Source: Buttiauxella massiliensis
GTDB taxonomy: Bacteria; Pseudomonadota; Gammaproteobacteria; Enterobacterales; Enterobacteriaceae
Length of the DNA: 64,000 nucleotides
Reading direction: 5' to 3'
NCBI RefSeq assembly: GCF_902500225.1
Contig: NZ_LR722659.1
Location: forward strand, 62,001-126,000
A program made the position numbers and the translations under genes. Positions 30,717 through 41,039 of the stretch are shown here, one piece after another (the stretch's first letter is position 1; every line of letters starts with the position of its first letter). The notes under the pieces are model-generated. The model ran no database searches, was not told the origin of the DNA, and saw only the letters and a list, made by a program, of their open reading frames with translations.

Positions 30717-30829
30717 CCCTCACCCCGGCCCTCTCCCCAAGGAGAGGGGGAAAAACTGACGGTCCCCTCACCAAGGAGAGGGAAAACCTGAAGGTCCCCT
30801 CTCCCTCAGGGAGAGGGTTAGGGTGAGGG
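30717..30829. repeat. Composite CCCTCACC/CCCTCTCC palindromic repeat between nuoF and nuoG
   Basis: The outer arms CCCTCACCCCGGCCCTCTCC (from 30717) and GGGAGAGGGTTAGGGTGAGG (from 30809) are inverted copies with two mismatches. Between them, CTGACGGTCCCCTC and CTGAAGGTCCCCTC are direct repeats, each tied to a further GGAGAGGG unit, so up to three hairpins can form. It is inside the nuo operon and must be transcribed. Confidence 0.85.
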
Positions 30830-30895
30830 TAGTTTCGCACAAGAATTTTTGATTAATGCCTGGGATAACTCAGGCCAACTGGAAGCATGCTGACT

Positions 30896-33619
30896 ATGGC
30901 TACGATTCATGTAGACGGCAAAGAATATGAGGTAAACGGGTCAGACAACCTGCTGCAAGCATGTCTGTCACTCGGCCTCGATATTCCTTATTTTTGCTGG
31001 CACCCGGCGCTAGGCAGCGTCGGTGCTTGCCGCCAGTGCGCGGTGAAGCAATATCAAAACGCAGAAGATCTTCGTGGCCGCCTGGTGATGTCTTGTATGA
31101 CACCGGCCGCTGACGGCACGTTCATCTCTATTGATGACGGTGAAGCAAAAGAATTCCGCGAAAGCGTTGTGGAATGGTTAATGACTAACCACCCGCACGA
31201 CTGCCCGGTGTGTGAAGAAGGTGGCAACTGCCACCTGCAGGATATGACTGTTATGACCGGTCATAGCTTCCGCCGTTACCGCTTCACAAAACGTACCCAC
31301 CGTAATCAGGATCTCGGCCCGTTCATCTCTCACGAAATGAACCGCTGTATCGCCTGTTACCGCTGCGTGCGTTACTACAAAGATTATGCCGATGGCACCG
31401 ATCTGGGCGTCTATGGCGCTCATGACAACGTCTACTTCGGCCGTCCTGAAGACGGTACGCTTGAGAGCGAATTCTCCGGTAACCTGGTAGAGATCTGCCC
31501 GACCGGTGTATTCACTGATAAAACTCACTCCGAGCGTTATAACCGTAAGTGGGACATGCAGTTTGCACCAAGCATTTGCCAGCAGTGCAGCATCGGCTGT
31601 AACACCAGCCCAGGCGAGCGCTACGGCGAATTGCGTCGTATCGAAAACCGCTACAACGGCACCGTGAACCACTACTTCTTGTGTGACCGTGGCCGCTTCG
31701 GTTATGGCTACGTGAACCTGAAGGATCGTCCACGCCAGCCGGTCCAACGCCGTGGCGACGATCTGATCACACTGAACGCTGAACAAGCGATGCAGGGCGC
31801 GGCAGATATTCTGCGCCAGTCGAAGAAAGTGATCGGCATCGGCTCCCCACGCGCCAGCGTTGAAAGCAACTTCGCGCTGCGTGAACTGGTGGGTGCGGAT
31901 AACTTCTACACTGGTATCGCAACCGGTGAGCAAGCACGTCTGCAACTGATGCTCAAAGTGCTGCAAGAAAGCGGCGTTCACACTCCGGCGCTGCGTGAAA
32001 TCGAATCTTACGATGCGGTTCTGGTGCTCGGCGAAGACATTACTCAGACCGGCGCGCGCGTTGCGCTGTCTGTGCGTCAGGCCGTGAAAGGTAAAGCACG
32101 TGAAATGGCAGCAGCGCAGAAAGTGGCTGACTGGCAGATTGCGGCCATCCTGAACATCGGCCAGCACGCTAAACATCCGCTGTTTGTCACTAACATCGAC
32201 AGCACTCGTCTGGACGACATCGCCGCATGGACTTACCGTGCGCCGGTTGAAGATCAGGCGCGTCTGGGCTTCGCGATTGCCAATGCGCTGGACAGCAATT
32301 CCCCAGCCGTTGAATTAGATCGCGACCTGAAAAACAAAGTCGACGTGATCGTTCAAGCCCTGGCGGGTGCGAAAAAACCATTGATCGTTTCCGGGACTAA
32401 CGCCGGTAGCGAAGCGGTGATTCAGGCGGCTGCCAACGTGGCGAAAGCGCTGAAAGGCCGTGGTGCCGATGTCGGTATCACGATGGTGGCTCGCGCCGTT
32501 AACAGCGTTGGCCTCGGCCTGATTGGCGGCGGCTCGCTGGAAGAAGCGTTAAGTGAACTGGAAAGCGGTGCTGCCGATGCGGTAGTGGTGCTGGAAAACG
32601 ATCTGCATCGTCATGCCTCCGCAGCGCGCGTTGACGCGGCACTTTCTAAAGCTCCGCTGGTGATGGTGATTGACCATCAGCGCACCGCGATTATGGACAA
32701 AGCCCATCTGGTGCTGTCCACCGCAAGCTTTGCTGAAAGCGACGGTACGGTTATTAACAACGAAGGCCGCGCACAGCGTTTCTTCCAGGTTTATGACCCG
32801 GCGTATTACGACCATTCCGTTGTGATGCTCGAAAGCTGGCGCTGGTTGCATTCCCTGCACAGCACGGTTCAAAGCCGTGAAGTGGACTGGACGCAGCTTG
32901 ACCATGTTATCGACGCGTGTGTGAAAGCGCTGCCACAACTGGCCGGAATTAAAGATGCGGCACCTGATGCCAGCTTCCGTATTCGTGGTCAGAAACTGTC
33001 GCGTTCTCCAATCCGCTCCAGTGGTCGTACGGCAATGCGTGCCAACATCAGCGTGCACGAACCGCGTCAGCCGCAGGATAAAGACACCATGTTCGCCTTC
33101 TCTATGGAAGGGAACAACAGCCCGTCGGCAAACCGTCAGCAAATTCCATTTGCATGGGCGCCAGGTTGGAACTCACCGCAGGCATGGAACAAATTCCAGG
33201 CTGAAGTGGGTGGCAAACTGCGTCACGGCGACCCTGGCGTGCGTCTGATTGAAGCCTCCGAAACGGGTATTGATTACTTCACCGAGGTGCCGGAAATCTT
33301 CCATGCCGAAGAAGGGAAATGGCGTATTGCGCCTTACTACCATCTGTTTGGCAGCGATGAAATGTCCCAGCGTTCACCAATCTTCCAGAGCCGCATGGCA
33401 GAACCGTATATCAAGCTGAATCCGGCAGACGCTGCAAAACTGGGCGTGAATGCAGGAAGCCTGATTTCGTTTAGTTACGAAGGCCAGACGCTGAGTTTGC
33501 CACTGCAACTTTCTGAAGGTCTGGCAGCAGGGCAGGTCGGTTTACCTATGGGTATGCCTGGCATTGCTCCGGTGCTGGCGGGTGCGCGTCTTGAAAATCT
33601 CCAGGAGGCTGGCCAATGA
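30896..33619 (+). CDS. nuoG: NADH-quinone oxidoreductase subunit G
   Basis: NuoG is the large iron-sulfur subunit of the NADH module. The first 220 residues carry clusters N1b ([15 protein letters not shown]), N4 ([10 protein letters not shown], with the upstream His) and N5 (CIACYRC region); C228-type Cys in [10 protein letters not shown] bind N7, present in enterobacteria. The rest is a molybdopterin-oxidoreductase-like domain without cofactor. Start: the ATG at 30896 has GGAAG ten bases upstream and gives [13 protein letters not shown]; an ATG at 30887 is in frame but too close to that site. It overlaps nuoH by four bases. Confidence 0.97.
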   Translation: MATIHVDGKEYEVNGSDNLLQACLSLGLDIPYFCWHPALGSVGACRQCAVKQYQNAEDLRGRLVMSCMTPAADGTFISIDDGEAKEFRESVVEWLMTNHPHDCPVCEEGGNCHLQDMTVMTGHSFRRYRFTKRTHRNQDLGPFISHEMNRCIACYRCVRYYKDYADGTDLGVYGAHDNVYFGRPEDGTLESEFSGNLVEICPTGVFTDKTHSERYNRKWDMQFAPSICQQCSIGCNTSPGERYGELRRIENRYNGTVNHYFLCDRGRFGYGYVNLKDRPRQPVQRRGDDLITLNAEQAMQGAADILRQSKKVIGIGSPRASVESNFALRELVGADNFYTGIATGEQARLQLMLKVLQESGVHTPALREIESYDAVLVLGEDITQTGARVALSVRQAVKGKAREMAAAQKVADWQIAAILNIGQHAKHPLFVTNIDSTRLDDIAAWTYRAPVEDQARLGFAIANALDSNSPAVELDRDLKNKVDVIVQALAGAKKPLIVSGTNAGSEAVIQAAANVAKALKGRGADVGITMVARAVNSVGLGLIGGGSLEEALSELESGAADAVVVLENDLHRHASAARVDAALSKAPLVMVIDHQRTAIMDKAHLVLSTASFAESDGTVINNEGRAQRFFQVYDPAYYDHSVVMLESWRWLHSLHSTVQSREVDWTQLDHVIDACVKALPQLAGIKDAAPDASFRIRGQKLSRSPIRSSGRTAMRANISVHEPRQPQDKDTMFAFSMEGNNSPSANRQQIPFAWAPGWNSPQAWNKFQAEVGGKLRHGDPGVRLIEASETGIDYFTEVPEIFHAEEGKWRIAPYYHLFGSDEMSQRSPIFQSRMAEPYIKLNPADAAKLGVNAGSLISFSYEGQTLSLPLQLSEGLAAGQVGLPMGMPGIAPVLAGARLENLQEAGQ

Positions 33620-34593
33620 GTTGGTTAACACCGGATGTTATCGACATTCTGCTGAGCATTCTCAAAGCGGTCGTGATCCTGTTGGTCGTGGTGACTTGCG
33701 GCGCGTTCATGAGTTTTGGTGAGCGCCGTTTGCTGGGCCTGTTCCAGAACCGTTACGGGCCTAACCGTGTTGGCTGGGGCGGTTCGCTCCAGTTAGTCGC
33801 GGACATGATCAAGATGTTCTTTAAAGAAGACTGGACGCCGCGCTTTGCGGACCGCGTCATCTTTACCCTGGCACCGATGATTGCCTTCACCTCGATGCTG
33901 CTGGCCTTTGCGATTGTGCCAGTCAGTCCGAGCTGGGTGGTTGCTGATCTGAACATTGGTATCTTGTTCTTCCTGATGCTGGCGGGTCTGGCGGTGTACG
34001 CCGTGCTGTTCGCTGGCTGGTCAAGTAACAACAAATACTCACTGTTGGGCGCAATGCGTGCTTCGGCACAAACGCTGAGCTATGAAGTGTTCCTCGGTCT
34101 GTCGCTGATGGGCGTTGTGGCGCAAGCAGGTTCGTTCAACATGGGCGATATCGTCGATAACCAGGCGAACCTGTGGAACGTGATTCCGCAGTTCTTTGGC
34201 TTTGTGACCTTCGCTATCGCAGGCGTTGCGGTTTGTCACCGTCACCCGTTTGACCAACCGGAAGCAGAGCAAGAACTGGCCGATGGTTACCACATCGAAT
34301 ACTCAGGCATGAAATTCGGCCTGTTCTTCGTCGGTGAATACATCGGTATCGTCACCGTTTCAGCGATGATCGTGACCCTGTTCTTTGGTGGCTGGCATGG
34401 CCCGTGGTTACCGCCGTTCATCTGGTTCGCACTGAAAACTGCGTTCTTCATGATGATGTTCATTTTGATTCGTGCTTCATTGCCTCGTCCGCGTTATGAC
34501 CAGGTGATGTCCTTCGGCTGGAAAATTTGCCTGCCGTTGACACTGGTCAATCTGCTGGTGACCGCCGCGGTCATTCTGTATCAGGCACCATAA
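33616..34593 (+). CDS. nuoH: NADH-quinone oxidoreductase subunit H
   Basis: NuoH is the eight-helix membrane subunit that forms the quinone chamber with NuoB and NuoD and links it to the proton channels. The 325 residues match E. coli. Hallmarks are [19 protein letters not shown] (about 35-53), [14 protein letters not shown] and the acidic loop [20 protein letters not shown] (about 214-233). The start codon overlaps the nuoG stop. Confidence 0.97.
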   Translation: MSWLTPDVIDILLSILKAVVILLVVVTCGAFMSFGERRLLGLFQNRYGPNRVGWGGSLQLVADMIKMFFKEDWTPRFADRVIFTLAPMIAFTSMLLAFAIVPVSPSWVVADLNIGILFFLMLAGLAVYAVLFAGWSSNNKYSLLGAMRASAQTLSYEVFLGLSLMGVVAQAGSFNMGDIVDNQANLWNVIPQFFGFVTFAIAGVAVCHRHPFDQPEAEQELADGYHIEYSGMKFGLFFVGEYIGIVTVSAMIVTLFFGGWHGPWLPPFIWFALKTAFFMMMFILIRASLPRPRYDQVMSFGWKICLPLTLVNLLVTAAVILYQAP

Positions 34594-34607
34594 GGGGTGA
34601 AAAAACC

Positions 34608-35150
34608 ATGACATTGAAAGAGTTAGCGGTTGGTTTCGGCACCCAGGTACGCAGTATCTGGATGATCGGTCTGCATGCGTTTGCCAAACGCGAAACGCAG
34701 ATGTATCCGGAAGAGCCAGTCTATTTACCGCCGCGCTACCGTGGCCGCATCGTGTTAACGCGCGATCCGGACGGCTCCGAGCGCTGCGTAGCCTGTAACC
34801 TGTGTGCGGTAGCCTGCCCGGTGGCCTGTATCTCTTTGCAAAAAGCAGAAACAAAAGATGGCCGCTGGTATCCAGAATTCTTCCGCATTAACTTCTCGCG
34901 CTGCATCTTCTGTGGCCTGTGCGAAGAAGCGTGCCCAACCACGGCAATTCAGCTGACTCCAGACTTCGAGCTGGGTGAGTTTAAGCGCCAGGATTTGGTG
35001 TACGAAAAAGAGGACCTGTTGATCTCCGGTCCGGGCAAATACCCGGAATATAACTTCTACCGGATGGCAGGTATGGCAATCGACGGCAAAGATAAGGGCG
35101 AAGCGGAAAACGAAGCCAAGCCTATCGACGTCAAAGGCCTATTACCTTAA
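34608..35150 (+). CDS. nuoI: NADH-quinone oxidoreductase subunit I
   Basis: NuoI carries two [4Fe-4S] clusters, N6a and N6b, between NuoG and NuoB. The ligands form two ferredoxin motifs: C60, C63, C66, C70 and C99, C102, C105, C109. The ATG at 34608 follows AAGGGGTG and gives the 180 residues of E. coli; an upstream in-frame ATG lies within nuoH and is not used. Confidence 0.97.
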   Translation: MTLKELAVGFGTQVRSIWMIGLHAFAKRETQMYPEEPVYLPPRYRGRIVLTRDPDGSERCVACNLCAVACPVACISLQKAETKDGRWYPEFFRINFSRCIFCGLCEEACPTTAIQLTPDFELGEFKRQDLVYEKEDLLISGPGKYPEYNFYRMAGMAIDGKDKGEAENEAKPIDVKGLLP

Positions 35151-35162
35151 AGGAGCAAGGCA

Positions 35163-35720
35163 ATGGAATTCGCTTTTTATATTTGCGCAATCATCGCGGT
35201 CGGGACCACTCTTCGAGTGATCACCCATACCAATCCGGTGCATGCCTTGCTGTATCTGATCATCTCGCTGCTGGCAATTTCCGGGGTGTTCTTCTCCCTG
35301 GGGGCGTACTTCGCCGCAGCGCTTGAGATTATCGTTTACGCCGGTGCCATCATGGTGCTGTTCGTCTTCGTGGTCATGATGCTTAACCTTGGTGGCTCGG
35401 TTGTTGAACAAGAGCGCCAATGGCTGAAACCACAACTGTGGATTGGCCCTGGCGTTCTGTCTGCTGTCCTGCTGGCGGTGCTGGTTTACGCGATTCTGGG
35501 TCTGAATGACCAGGGAATCGACGGCACTTCCGTCAGTGCTAAACAAGTGGGTATCGCGCTGTTCGGACCGTACGTTCTGGCAGTGGAATTAGCCTCAATG
35601 CTGCTGTTGGCGGGTCTGGTTGTGGCCTTCCACCTGGGCCGTGAAGACCGTCCGGGTGAAGTGCTGAGCAATCGCCAGGCTGACCAGGCTGCGAAAAGAA
35701 AAACGGAGGAGCACGTATGA
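35163..35720 (+). CDS. nuoJ: NADH-quinone oxidoreductase subunit J
   Basis: NuoJ is a five-helix membrane subunit next to NuoA, NuoH and NuoK. It has 185 residues (E. coli 184). The conserved third helix, with its pi-bulge region, reads [20 protein letters not shown] (about 54-73). The C-terminus is charged ([13 protein letters not shown]). An AAGGAG ribosome binding site precedes it; it overlaps nuoK by four bases. Confidence 0.97.
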   Translation: MEFAFYICAIIAVGTTLRVITHTNPVHALLYLIISLLAISGVFFSLGAYFAAALEIIVYAGAIMVLFVFVVMMLNLGGSVVEQERQWLKPQLWIGPGVLSAVLLAVLVYAILGLNDQGIDGTSVSAKQVGIALFGPYVLAVELASMLLLAGLVVAFHLGREDRPGEVLSNRQADQAAKRKTEEHV

Positions 35721-36019
35721 TTCCGCTGCAACATGGACTAATCCTTGCTGCCATTTTGTTCGTCCTCGGGCTGACCGGGCTGGTGATTCGTCGCAACCTG
35801 CTTTTCATGCTGATTAGCCTGGAAGTGATGATCAACGCCGCGGCGCTCGCGTTCGTGGTCGCCGGGAGTTATTGGGGCCAGGCTGACGGCCAGGTGATGT
35901 ATATTCTCGCGATTAGCTTAGCTGCCGCCGAAGCCAGTATTGGCCTCGCGCTGTTATTGCAGCTCCATCGTCGTCGCCAGAGCCTGAATATCGATTCAGT
36001 AAGTGAGATGCGTGGATGA
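35717..36019 (+). CDS. nuoK: NADH-quinone oxidoreductase subunit K
   Basis: NuoK is the MrpC-like three-helix membrane subunit. The 100 residues match E. coli. Glu36 (ISLEVMINA) and Glu72 ([13 protein letters not shown]) are the membrane glutamates needed for proton pumping. It overlaps nuoJ and nuoL by four bases each. Confidence 0.97.
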   Translation: MIPLQHGLILAAILFVLGLTGLVIRRNLLFMLISLEVMINAAALAFVVAGSYWGQADGQVMYILAISLAAAEASIGLALLLQLHRRRQSLNIDSVSEMRG

Positions 36020-37857
36020 ACCTTCTCTGGTTAACCATTCTTTTGCCGTTTATTGGCTTTTTATTGTTGGCGTTCTCTCGTGGCCGTTGGTCAGAAAACC
36101 TTTCTGCCACGGTTGGCGTGGGCTCGATTGGCCTTACCGCGTTAGTGACGGCGATTGTCGGCGTTGATTTCTTCAACAACGGGCAACAAGCGTTCACTCA
36201 ACCGCTGTGGACGTGGATGTCGGTTGGCGATTTTAATATCGGCTTCAACCTGATCCTCGACGGCTTGTCACTGACCATGCTGTCAGTGGTGACCGGCGTT
36301 GGCTTCTTGATCCACATGTACGCGTCCTGGTATATGCGTGGGGAAGAGGGCTATTCGCGCTTCTTTGCCTACACCAACCTGTTTATCGCCAGCATGGTGG
36401 TTCTGGTGCTCGGCGACAACTTGTTGCTGATGTATCTCGGTTGGGAAGGCGTAGGTCTGTGCTCGTATCTGCTGATTGGTTTCTACTACACCGATCCGAA
36501 GAACGGCGCGGCTGCCATGAAAGCCTTCGTGGTAACCCGCGTGGGCGACGTGTTCCTCGCTTTCGCACTGTTCATTCTTTACAACGAACTGGGCACGCTG
36601 AACTTCCGCGAAATGGTTGAACTGGCTCCGCAGCACTTTGCGGCGGGCAACCAGATGCTGATGTGGGCAACTCTGATGCTGTTGGGCGGTGCGGTCGGTA
36701 AATCTGCGCAGTTGCCTTTGCAGACCTGGCTTGCAGATGCGATGGCAGGCCCAACGCCAGTTTCAGCACTGATCCACGCAGCCACCATGGTTACTGCGGG
36801 TGTCTACCTGATTGCTCGTACTCACGGTCTGTTCCTGTTAACGCCGGAAGTGCTGCATTTAGTCGGCATCGTGGGTGCGGTTACGCTGGTGATGGCAGGC
36901 TTTGCGGCACTGGTGCAAACCGATATCAAACGTGTACTCGCGTACTCGACCATGAGCCAGATTGGCTACATGTTCCTGGCACTCGGCGTGCAAGCGTGGG
37001 ATGCGGCAATCTTCCACCTGATGACACACGCGTTCTTCAAAGCGCTGCTGTTCCTGTCGTCCGGTTCGGTGATTCTTGCCTGCCACCACGAACAAAACAT
37101 CTTCAAAATGGGTGGCCTGCGTAAGTCCATACCGCTGGTGTACATCTGCTTCCTGGTCGGCGGTGCCGCGTTGTCTGCACTGCCACTCATTACTGCGGGC
37201 TTCTTCAGTAAGGATGAGATTCTGGCCGGTGCGATGGCGAATGGTCATGTGAACTTGATGGTTGCAGGTCTGGTTGGTGCGTTTATGACCTCGCTGTATA
37301 CCTTCCGTATGATCTTCATCGTCTTCCACGGTAAAGAGCAGATTCACGCCCATGCGCTGAAAGGCATTACTCACCACTTACCGTTGATTGTGCTGCTGGT
37401 GCTGTCCACCTTCGTGGGCGCAATGATTGTTCCGCCATTAGCGGGCGTTCTGCCAGCCACCACTGAGCTTGCGTACGGTAGCGTGTTGGCACTTGAGATT
37501 ACCTCTGGTGTTGTCGCCATCGCCGGTATCCTGATTGCCGCATGGCTGTGGCTGGGTAAACGTACTCTGGTAACAGCGATTGCCAACAGCGCACCGGGTC
37601 GCTTCTTCGGTACCTGGTGGTTCCATGCCTGGGGCTTCGATTGGCTTTACGACAAAGTCTTCGTTAAGCCATTCCTGGGTATCGCCTGGCTTATCAAGAG
37701 CGATCCGCTGAATTCACTGATGAACATTCCGGCAGTGCTTTCCCGCTTCGCAGGTCGCGGCCTGTTGGTGAGCGAGAACGGTTATCTGCGCTGGTATGTG
37801 GCATCAATGAGCATCGGTGCGGTGGTGGTTCTGGGCTTGCTGCTGGTCTTGCGCTAA
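36016..37857 (+). CDS. nuoL: NADH-quinone oxidoreductase subunit L
   Basis: NuoL is the distal antiporter-like proton-pumping subunit with the long lateral helix. The 613 residues match E. coli. Key residues are Glu144 in [16 protein letters not shown] and the first pump lysine in [19 protein letters not shown] (about 225-243). The C-terminal part forms the lateral helix and anchor. A small GGAGGG palindrome follows the stop. Confidence 0.97.
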   Translation: MNLLWLTILLPFIGFLLLAFSRGRWSENLSATVGVGSIGLTALVTAIVGVDFFNNGQQAFTQPLWTWMSVGDFNIGFNLILDGLSLTMLSVVTGVGFLIHMYASWYMRGEEGYSRFFAYTNLFIASMVVLVLGDNLLLMYLGWEGVGLCSYLLIGFYYTDPKNGAAAMKAFVVTRVGDVFLAFALFILYNELGTLNFREMVELAPQHFAAGNQMLMWATLMLLGGAVGKSAQLPLQTWLADAMAGPTPVSALIHAATMVTAGVYLIARTHGLFLLTPEVLHLVGIVGAVTLVMAGFAALVQTDIKRVLAYSTMSQIGYMFLALGVQAWDAAIFHLMTHAFFKALLFLSSGSVILACHHEQNIFKMGGLRKSIPLVYICFLVGGAALSALPLITAGFFSKDEILAGAMANGHVNLMVAGLVGAFMTSLYTFRMIFIVFHGKEQIHAHALKGITHHLPLIVLLVLSTFVGAMIVPPLAGVLPATTELAYGSVLALEITSGVVAIAGILIAAWLWLGKRTLVTAIANSAPGRFFGTWWFHAWGFDWLYDKVFVKPFLGIAWLIKSDPLNSLMNIPAVLSRFAGRGLLVSENGYLRWYVASMSIGAVVVLGLLLVLR

Positions 37858-37864
37858 TTCAACG

Positions 37865-37890
37865 TTCCCTCCTCTGAAAAGGGGAGGGAA
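37865..37890. repeat. CCCTCC-type palindrome between nuoL and nuoM
   Basis: TTCCCTCC (37865-37872) and GGAGGGAA (37883-37890) form a short hairpin in the 78-base nuoL-nuoM gap. It resembles the units at 4406, 30717 and 51780 but is shorter. Confidence 0.6.
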
Positions 37891-37935
37891 AGTGAGTGAT
37901 GTTTTGGTTTATTTTGACTTAGGGACACAAATGCC

Positions 37936-39465
37936 ATGCTATTACCCTGGCTGATACTTATCCCCTTTATTGGCGGCTTCTTCTGCTGGCAGACTGAACG
38001 CTTCGGCGTAAAAGTGCCACGTTGGATTGCGCTGGTAACGATGGGACTGACACTGGCTCTCTCGCTGCAACTGTGGTTAGCCGGTGGCTATTCACTGACG
38101 CAATCCGCCGGTTTGCCGCAGTGGCAGTCTGAATTTATCCTGCCGTGGATCCCACGCTTTGGGATAACCATCCACCTTGCGCTGGACGGCTTATCTTTAC
38201 TGATGGTAGTGCTCACCGGTCTGCTCGGTGTGCTGGCGGTACTCTGTTCCTGGAATGAAATCGAAAAATATCAGGGCTTCTTCCACCTCAACCTGATGTG
38301 GATCCTCGGTGGCGTTATCGGCGTGTTCCTTGCCATCGACATGTTCCTGTTCTTCTTCTTCTGGGAAATGATGTTGGTGCCGATGTACTTCCTGATCGCA
38401 CTGTGGGGCCATAAAGCCTCCGACGGGAAGACACGTATCACCGCTGCCACCAAGTTCTTCATCTACACCCAGGCAAGCGGCCTGGTGATGTTGATTGCGA
38501 TTCTTGGCCTGGTGTTCGTGCATTACAACTCAACCGGCGTCTGGACGTTTAACTACGAGCAACTGCTGCACACTGAAATGTCGAGCAGCGTTCAATGGCT
38601 GTTGATGCTGGGCTTCTTCATTGCGTTTGCGGTGAAAATGCCAGTGGTTCCATTGCATGGTTGGTTGCCAGATGCGCACTCCCAGGCGCCAACGGCAGGT
38701 TCTGTTGACCTCGCAGGTATCTTGCTGAAAACCGCAGCCTACGGTCTGTTGCGTTTTGCACTGCCGCTGTTCCCGGAAGCGTCCGCTGAATTTGCACCAA
38801 TCGCCATGTGGCTGGGTGTCATCGGTATCTTCTACGGTGCGTGGATGGCCTTCGCACAAACCGATATCAAACGTCTGATTGCTTACACTTCCGTTTCCCA
38901 CATGGGCTTCGTGTTGATTGCCATTTATACCGGCAGCCAGTTGGCTTACCAGGGCGCGGTGATTCAGATGATTGCTCACGGCCTTTCTGCTGCCGGTATG
39001 TTCATCATCTGTGGTCAGATTTACGAGCGTTTGCACACTCGTGATATGCGCCTGATGGGCGGTCTGTGGAATAAAATCAAATGGCTGCCAGGTCTGTCGT
39101 TATTCTTTGCAGTGGCAACGCTGGGTATGCCAGGCACCGGTAACTTCGTTGGCGAATTCATGATTCTGTTCGGCAGCTACCATGTCGTGCCAATGATTAC
39201 CATTATCTCGACCTTCGGTCTGGTCTTTGCCTCAGTTTATTCTCTGGCGATGATTCATCGTGCTTACTTCGGGAAAGCGAAAAGCGAAATCAGTGATAAA
39301 CAACTGGCAGGCATGTCGCTGCGTGAGTTCTTTATCATCCTGTTGCTGGTGGTGTTGTTAGTCCTGTTGGGCTTCTACCCGCAGCCAATTCTGGATACTT
39401 CGCATGCCGCGATGAGCAATATTCAGCAGTGGTTTACCAGTTCAATTCCAACTACAAGGCCGTAA
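37936..39465 (+). CDS. nuoM: NADH-quinone oxidoreductase subunit M
   Basis: NuoM is the central antiporter-like proton-pumping subunit. The 509 residues match E. coli. The conserved Glu is in FFFWEMMLVPMYFLI (about 140-154), and the pump lysine and channel region in VKMPVVPLHGWLPDAHSQAPT (about 233-253). A TAGGGA site lies upstream of the ATG, and the gene stands 78 bases after nuoL. Confidence 0.97.
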   Translation: MLLPWLILIPFIGGFFCWQTERFGVKVPRWIALVTMGLTLALSLQLWLAGGYSLTQSAGLPQWQSEFILPWIPRFGITIHLALDGLSLLMVVLTGLLGVLAVLCSWNEIEKYQGFFHLNLMWILGGVIGVFLAIDMFLFFFFWEMMLVPMYFLIALWGHKASDGKTRITAATKFFIYTQASGLVMLIAILGLVFVHYNSTGVWTFNYEQLLHTEMSSSVQWLLMLGFFIAFAVKMPVVPLHGWLPDAHSQAPTAGSVDLAGILLKTAAYGLLRFALPLFPEASAEFAPIAMWLGVIGIFYGAWMAFAQTDIKRLIAYTSVSHMGFVLIAIYTGSQLAYQGAVIQMIAHGLSAAGMFIICGQIYERLHTRDMRLMGGLWNKIKWLPGLSLFFAVATLGMPGTGNFVGEFMILFGSYHVVPMITIISTFGLVFASVYSLAMIHRAYFGKAKSEISDKQLAGMSLREFFIILLLVVLLVLLGFYPQPILDTSHAAMSNIQQWFTSSIPTTRP

Positions 39466-39471
39466 TTCGCC

Positions 39472-40929
39472 ATGACTATAACTCCTCAACAATTGATCGC
39501 GCTGCTACCGCTGCTCGTCGTCGGATTGACGGTGGTGGTTGTGATGCTCTCCATAGCGTGGCGACGCGACCATTTTGTCAATGCAACACTAGCAGTAATT
39601 GGCCTTAACGCCGCACTCGTTTCACTGTGGTTTGTGGGTCAGGCTGGCGCGATGGATGTCACGCCGCTGATGCGCGTTGATGGCTATGCGATGCTCTACA
39701 CAGGACTGGTTCTGCTAGCGAGCCTTGCCACTTGTACGTTTGCTTACCCGTGGCTTCAGGGTTACACCGACAACCGCGAAGAGTTTTACCTGCTGGTGTT
39801 GATTGCAGCACTGGGCGGTATTCTGCTGGCAAACGCCAATCACCTGGCAGCATTGTTCCTGGGTATTGAGCTGATCTCGCTGCCGTTATTCGGTTTGATT
39901 GGCTACGCTTTCCGCCAGAAAAGGTCGCTTGAAGCGAGTATCAAATACACTATTTTGTCTGCTGCAGCGTCTTCATTCCTGCTGTTCGGTATGGCGCTGG
40001 TGTATGCGGAATCTGGCGACCTGTCGTTTGTTAGCCTCGGTAAGAGCCTGGCAGACAACATGCTGCATGAGCCTCTGCTGCTTGCGGGTCTGGGGCTGAT
40101 GATTGTTGGCCTTGGCTTTAAACTGTCACTGGTTCCATTCCACTTGTGGACACCTGATGTTTACCAGGGCGCACCGGCCCCTGTTTCCACTTTCCTGGCT
40201 ACCGCCAGCAAAATCGCCATCTTTGGTGTGGTGATGCGTCTGTTCCTCTACGCGCCAGTTGGCGATAGCGAAGCAGTTCGTGTGGTACTGGGGATTATCG
40301 CCTTTATCTCCATCATCTTCGGTAACCTGATGGCATTGAGCCAGACCAATATCAAGCGTCTGCTGGGTTACTCGTCTATCTCACACCTTGGTTATTTGAT
40401 GGTGGCGTTGATTGCACTGCAAAGCGGTAACATGTCGATGGAAGCGGTCGGCGTCTATCTTGCAGGTTATCTGTTCAGCAGCCTCGGCGCATTCGGCGTG
40501 GTGAGCCTGATGTCCAGCCCGTACCGTGGCCCGGATGCAGACTCGCTGTACTCCTACCGTGGCCTATTCTGGCACAAGCCAATTTTGTCTGCGGTCATGA
40601 CGGTGATGATGTTGTCGCTGGCGGGTATCCCAATGACCCTGGGCTTCATCGGTAAGTTCTACATCATTGCGGTAGGTGTGCAGTCTCACCTGTGGTGGCT
40701 GACCGGTGCTGTGGTGCTGGGTAGTGCGATTGGTTTGTACTACTACCTGCGTGTAACGGTGAGTTTGTACCTGAACGCACCGCAACAGCCAGGCCGTGAT
40801 GCGCCAACTAACTGGGCGTTTACAGCTGGCGGTGTAGTGGTTCTGATCTCCGCCGTGCTGGTGCTGTTGCTGGGTGTTTACCCGCAGCCGCTGATTACGC
40901 TGGTGCGCATGGCAACACCGATGATGTAA
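39472..40929 (+). CDS. nuoN: NADH-quinone oxidoreductase subunit N
   Basis: NuoN is the antiporter-like proton-pumping subunit nearest to NuoK. The 485 residues match E. coli. Conserved parts are [16 protein letters not shown] with the membrane Glu (about 131-146) and [20 protein letters not shown] with the pump lysine (about 216-235). It is the last gene of nuo and is followed by a strong terminator, then phrB rather than the elaB/elaA neighbours of E. coli. Confidence 0.97.
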   Translation: MTITPQQLIALLPLLVVGLTVVVVMLSIAWRRDHFVNATLAVIGLNAALVSLWFVGQAGAMDVTPLMRVDGYAMLYTGLVLLASLATCTFAYPWLQGYTDNREEFYLLVLIAALGGILLANANHLAALFLGIELISLPLFGLIGYAFRQKRSLEASIKYTILSAAASSFLLFGMALVYAESGDLSFVSLGKSLADNMLHEPLLLAGLGLMIVGLGFKLSLVPFHLWTPDVYQGAPAPVSTFLATASKIAIFGVVMRLFLYAPVGDSEAVRVVLGIIAFISIIFGNLMALSQTNIKRLLGYSSISHLGYLMVALIALQSGNMSMEAVGVYLAGYLFSSLGAFGVVSLMSSPYRGPDADSLYSYRGLFWHKPILSAVMTVMMLSLAGIPMTLGFIGKFYIIAVGVQSHLWWLTGAVVLGSAIGLYYYLRVTVSLYLNAPQQPGRDAPTNWAFTAGGVVVLISAVLVLLLGVYPQPLITLVRMATPMM

Positions 40930-40948
40930 GCCGTATTGGCATGAAATG

Positions 40949-40978
40949 AAAAGGCTACCTTTCGCGGTAGCCTTTTTT
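40949..40978 (+). terminator. Rho-independent terminator of the nuo operon
   Basis: AAAAGGCTACC (40949-40959) and GGTAGCC (40966-40972) with a six-base loop, followed by six T. Confidence 0.95.
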
Positions 40979-41039
40979 ATTTCAATGAATTGCTACACTT
41001 AAGTACACTTTTAGCTTCGGCAAATAAAAATGGAGTTGT

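Noticed and set aside
31178-32176. 332-codon open frame antisense to nuoG
   Set aside because: Mirror of a highly biased coding sequence; no plausible start or domain.
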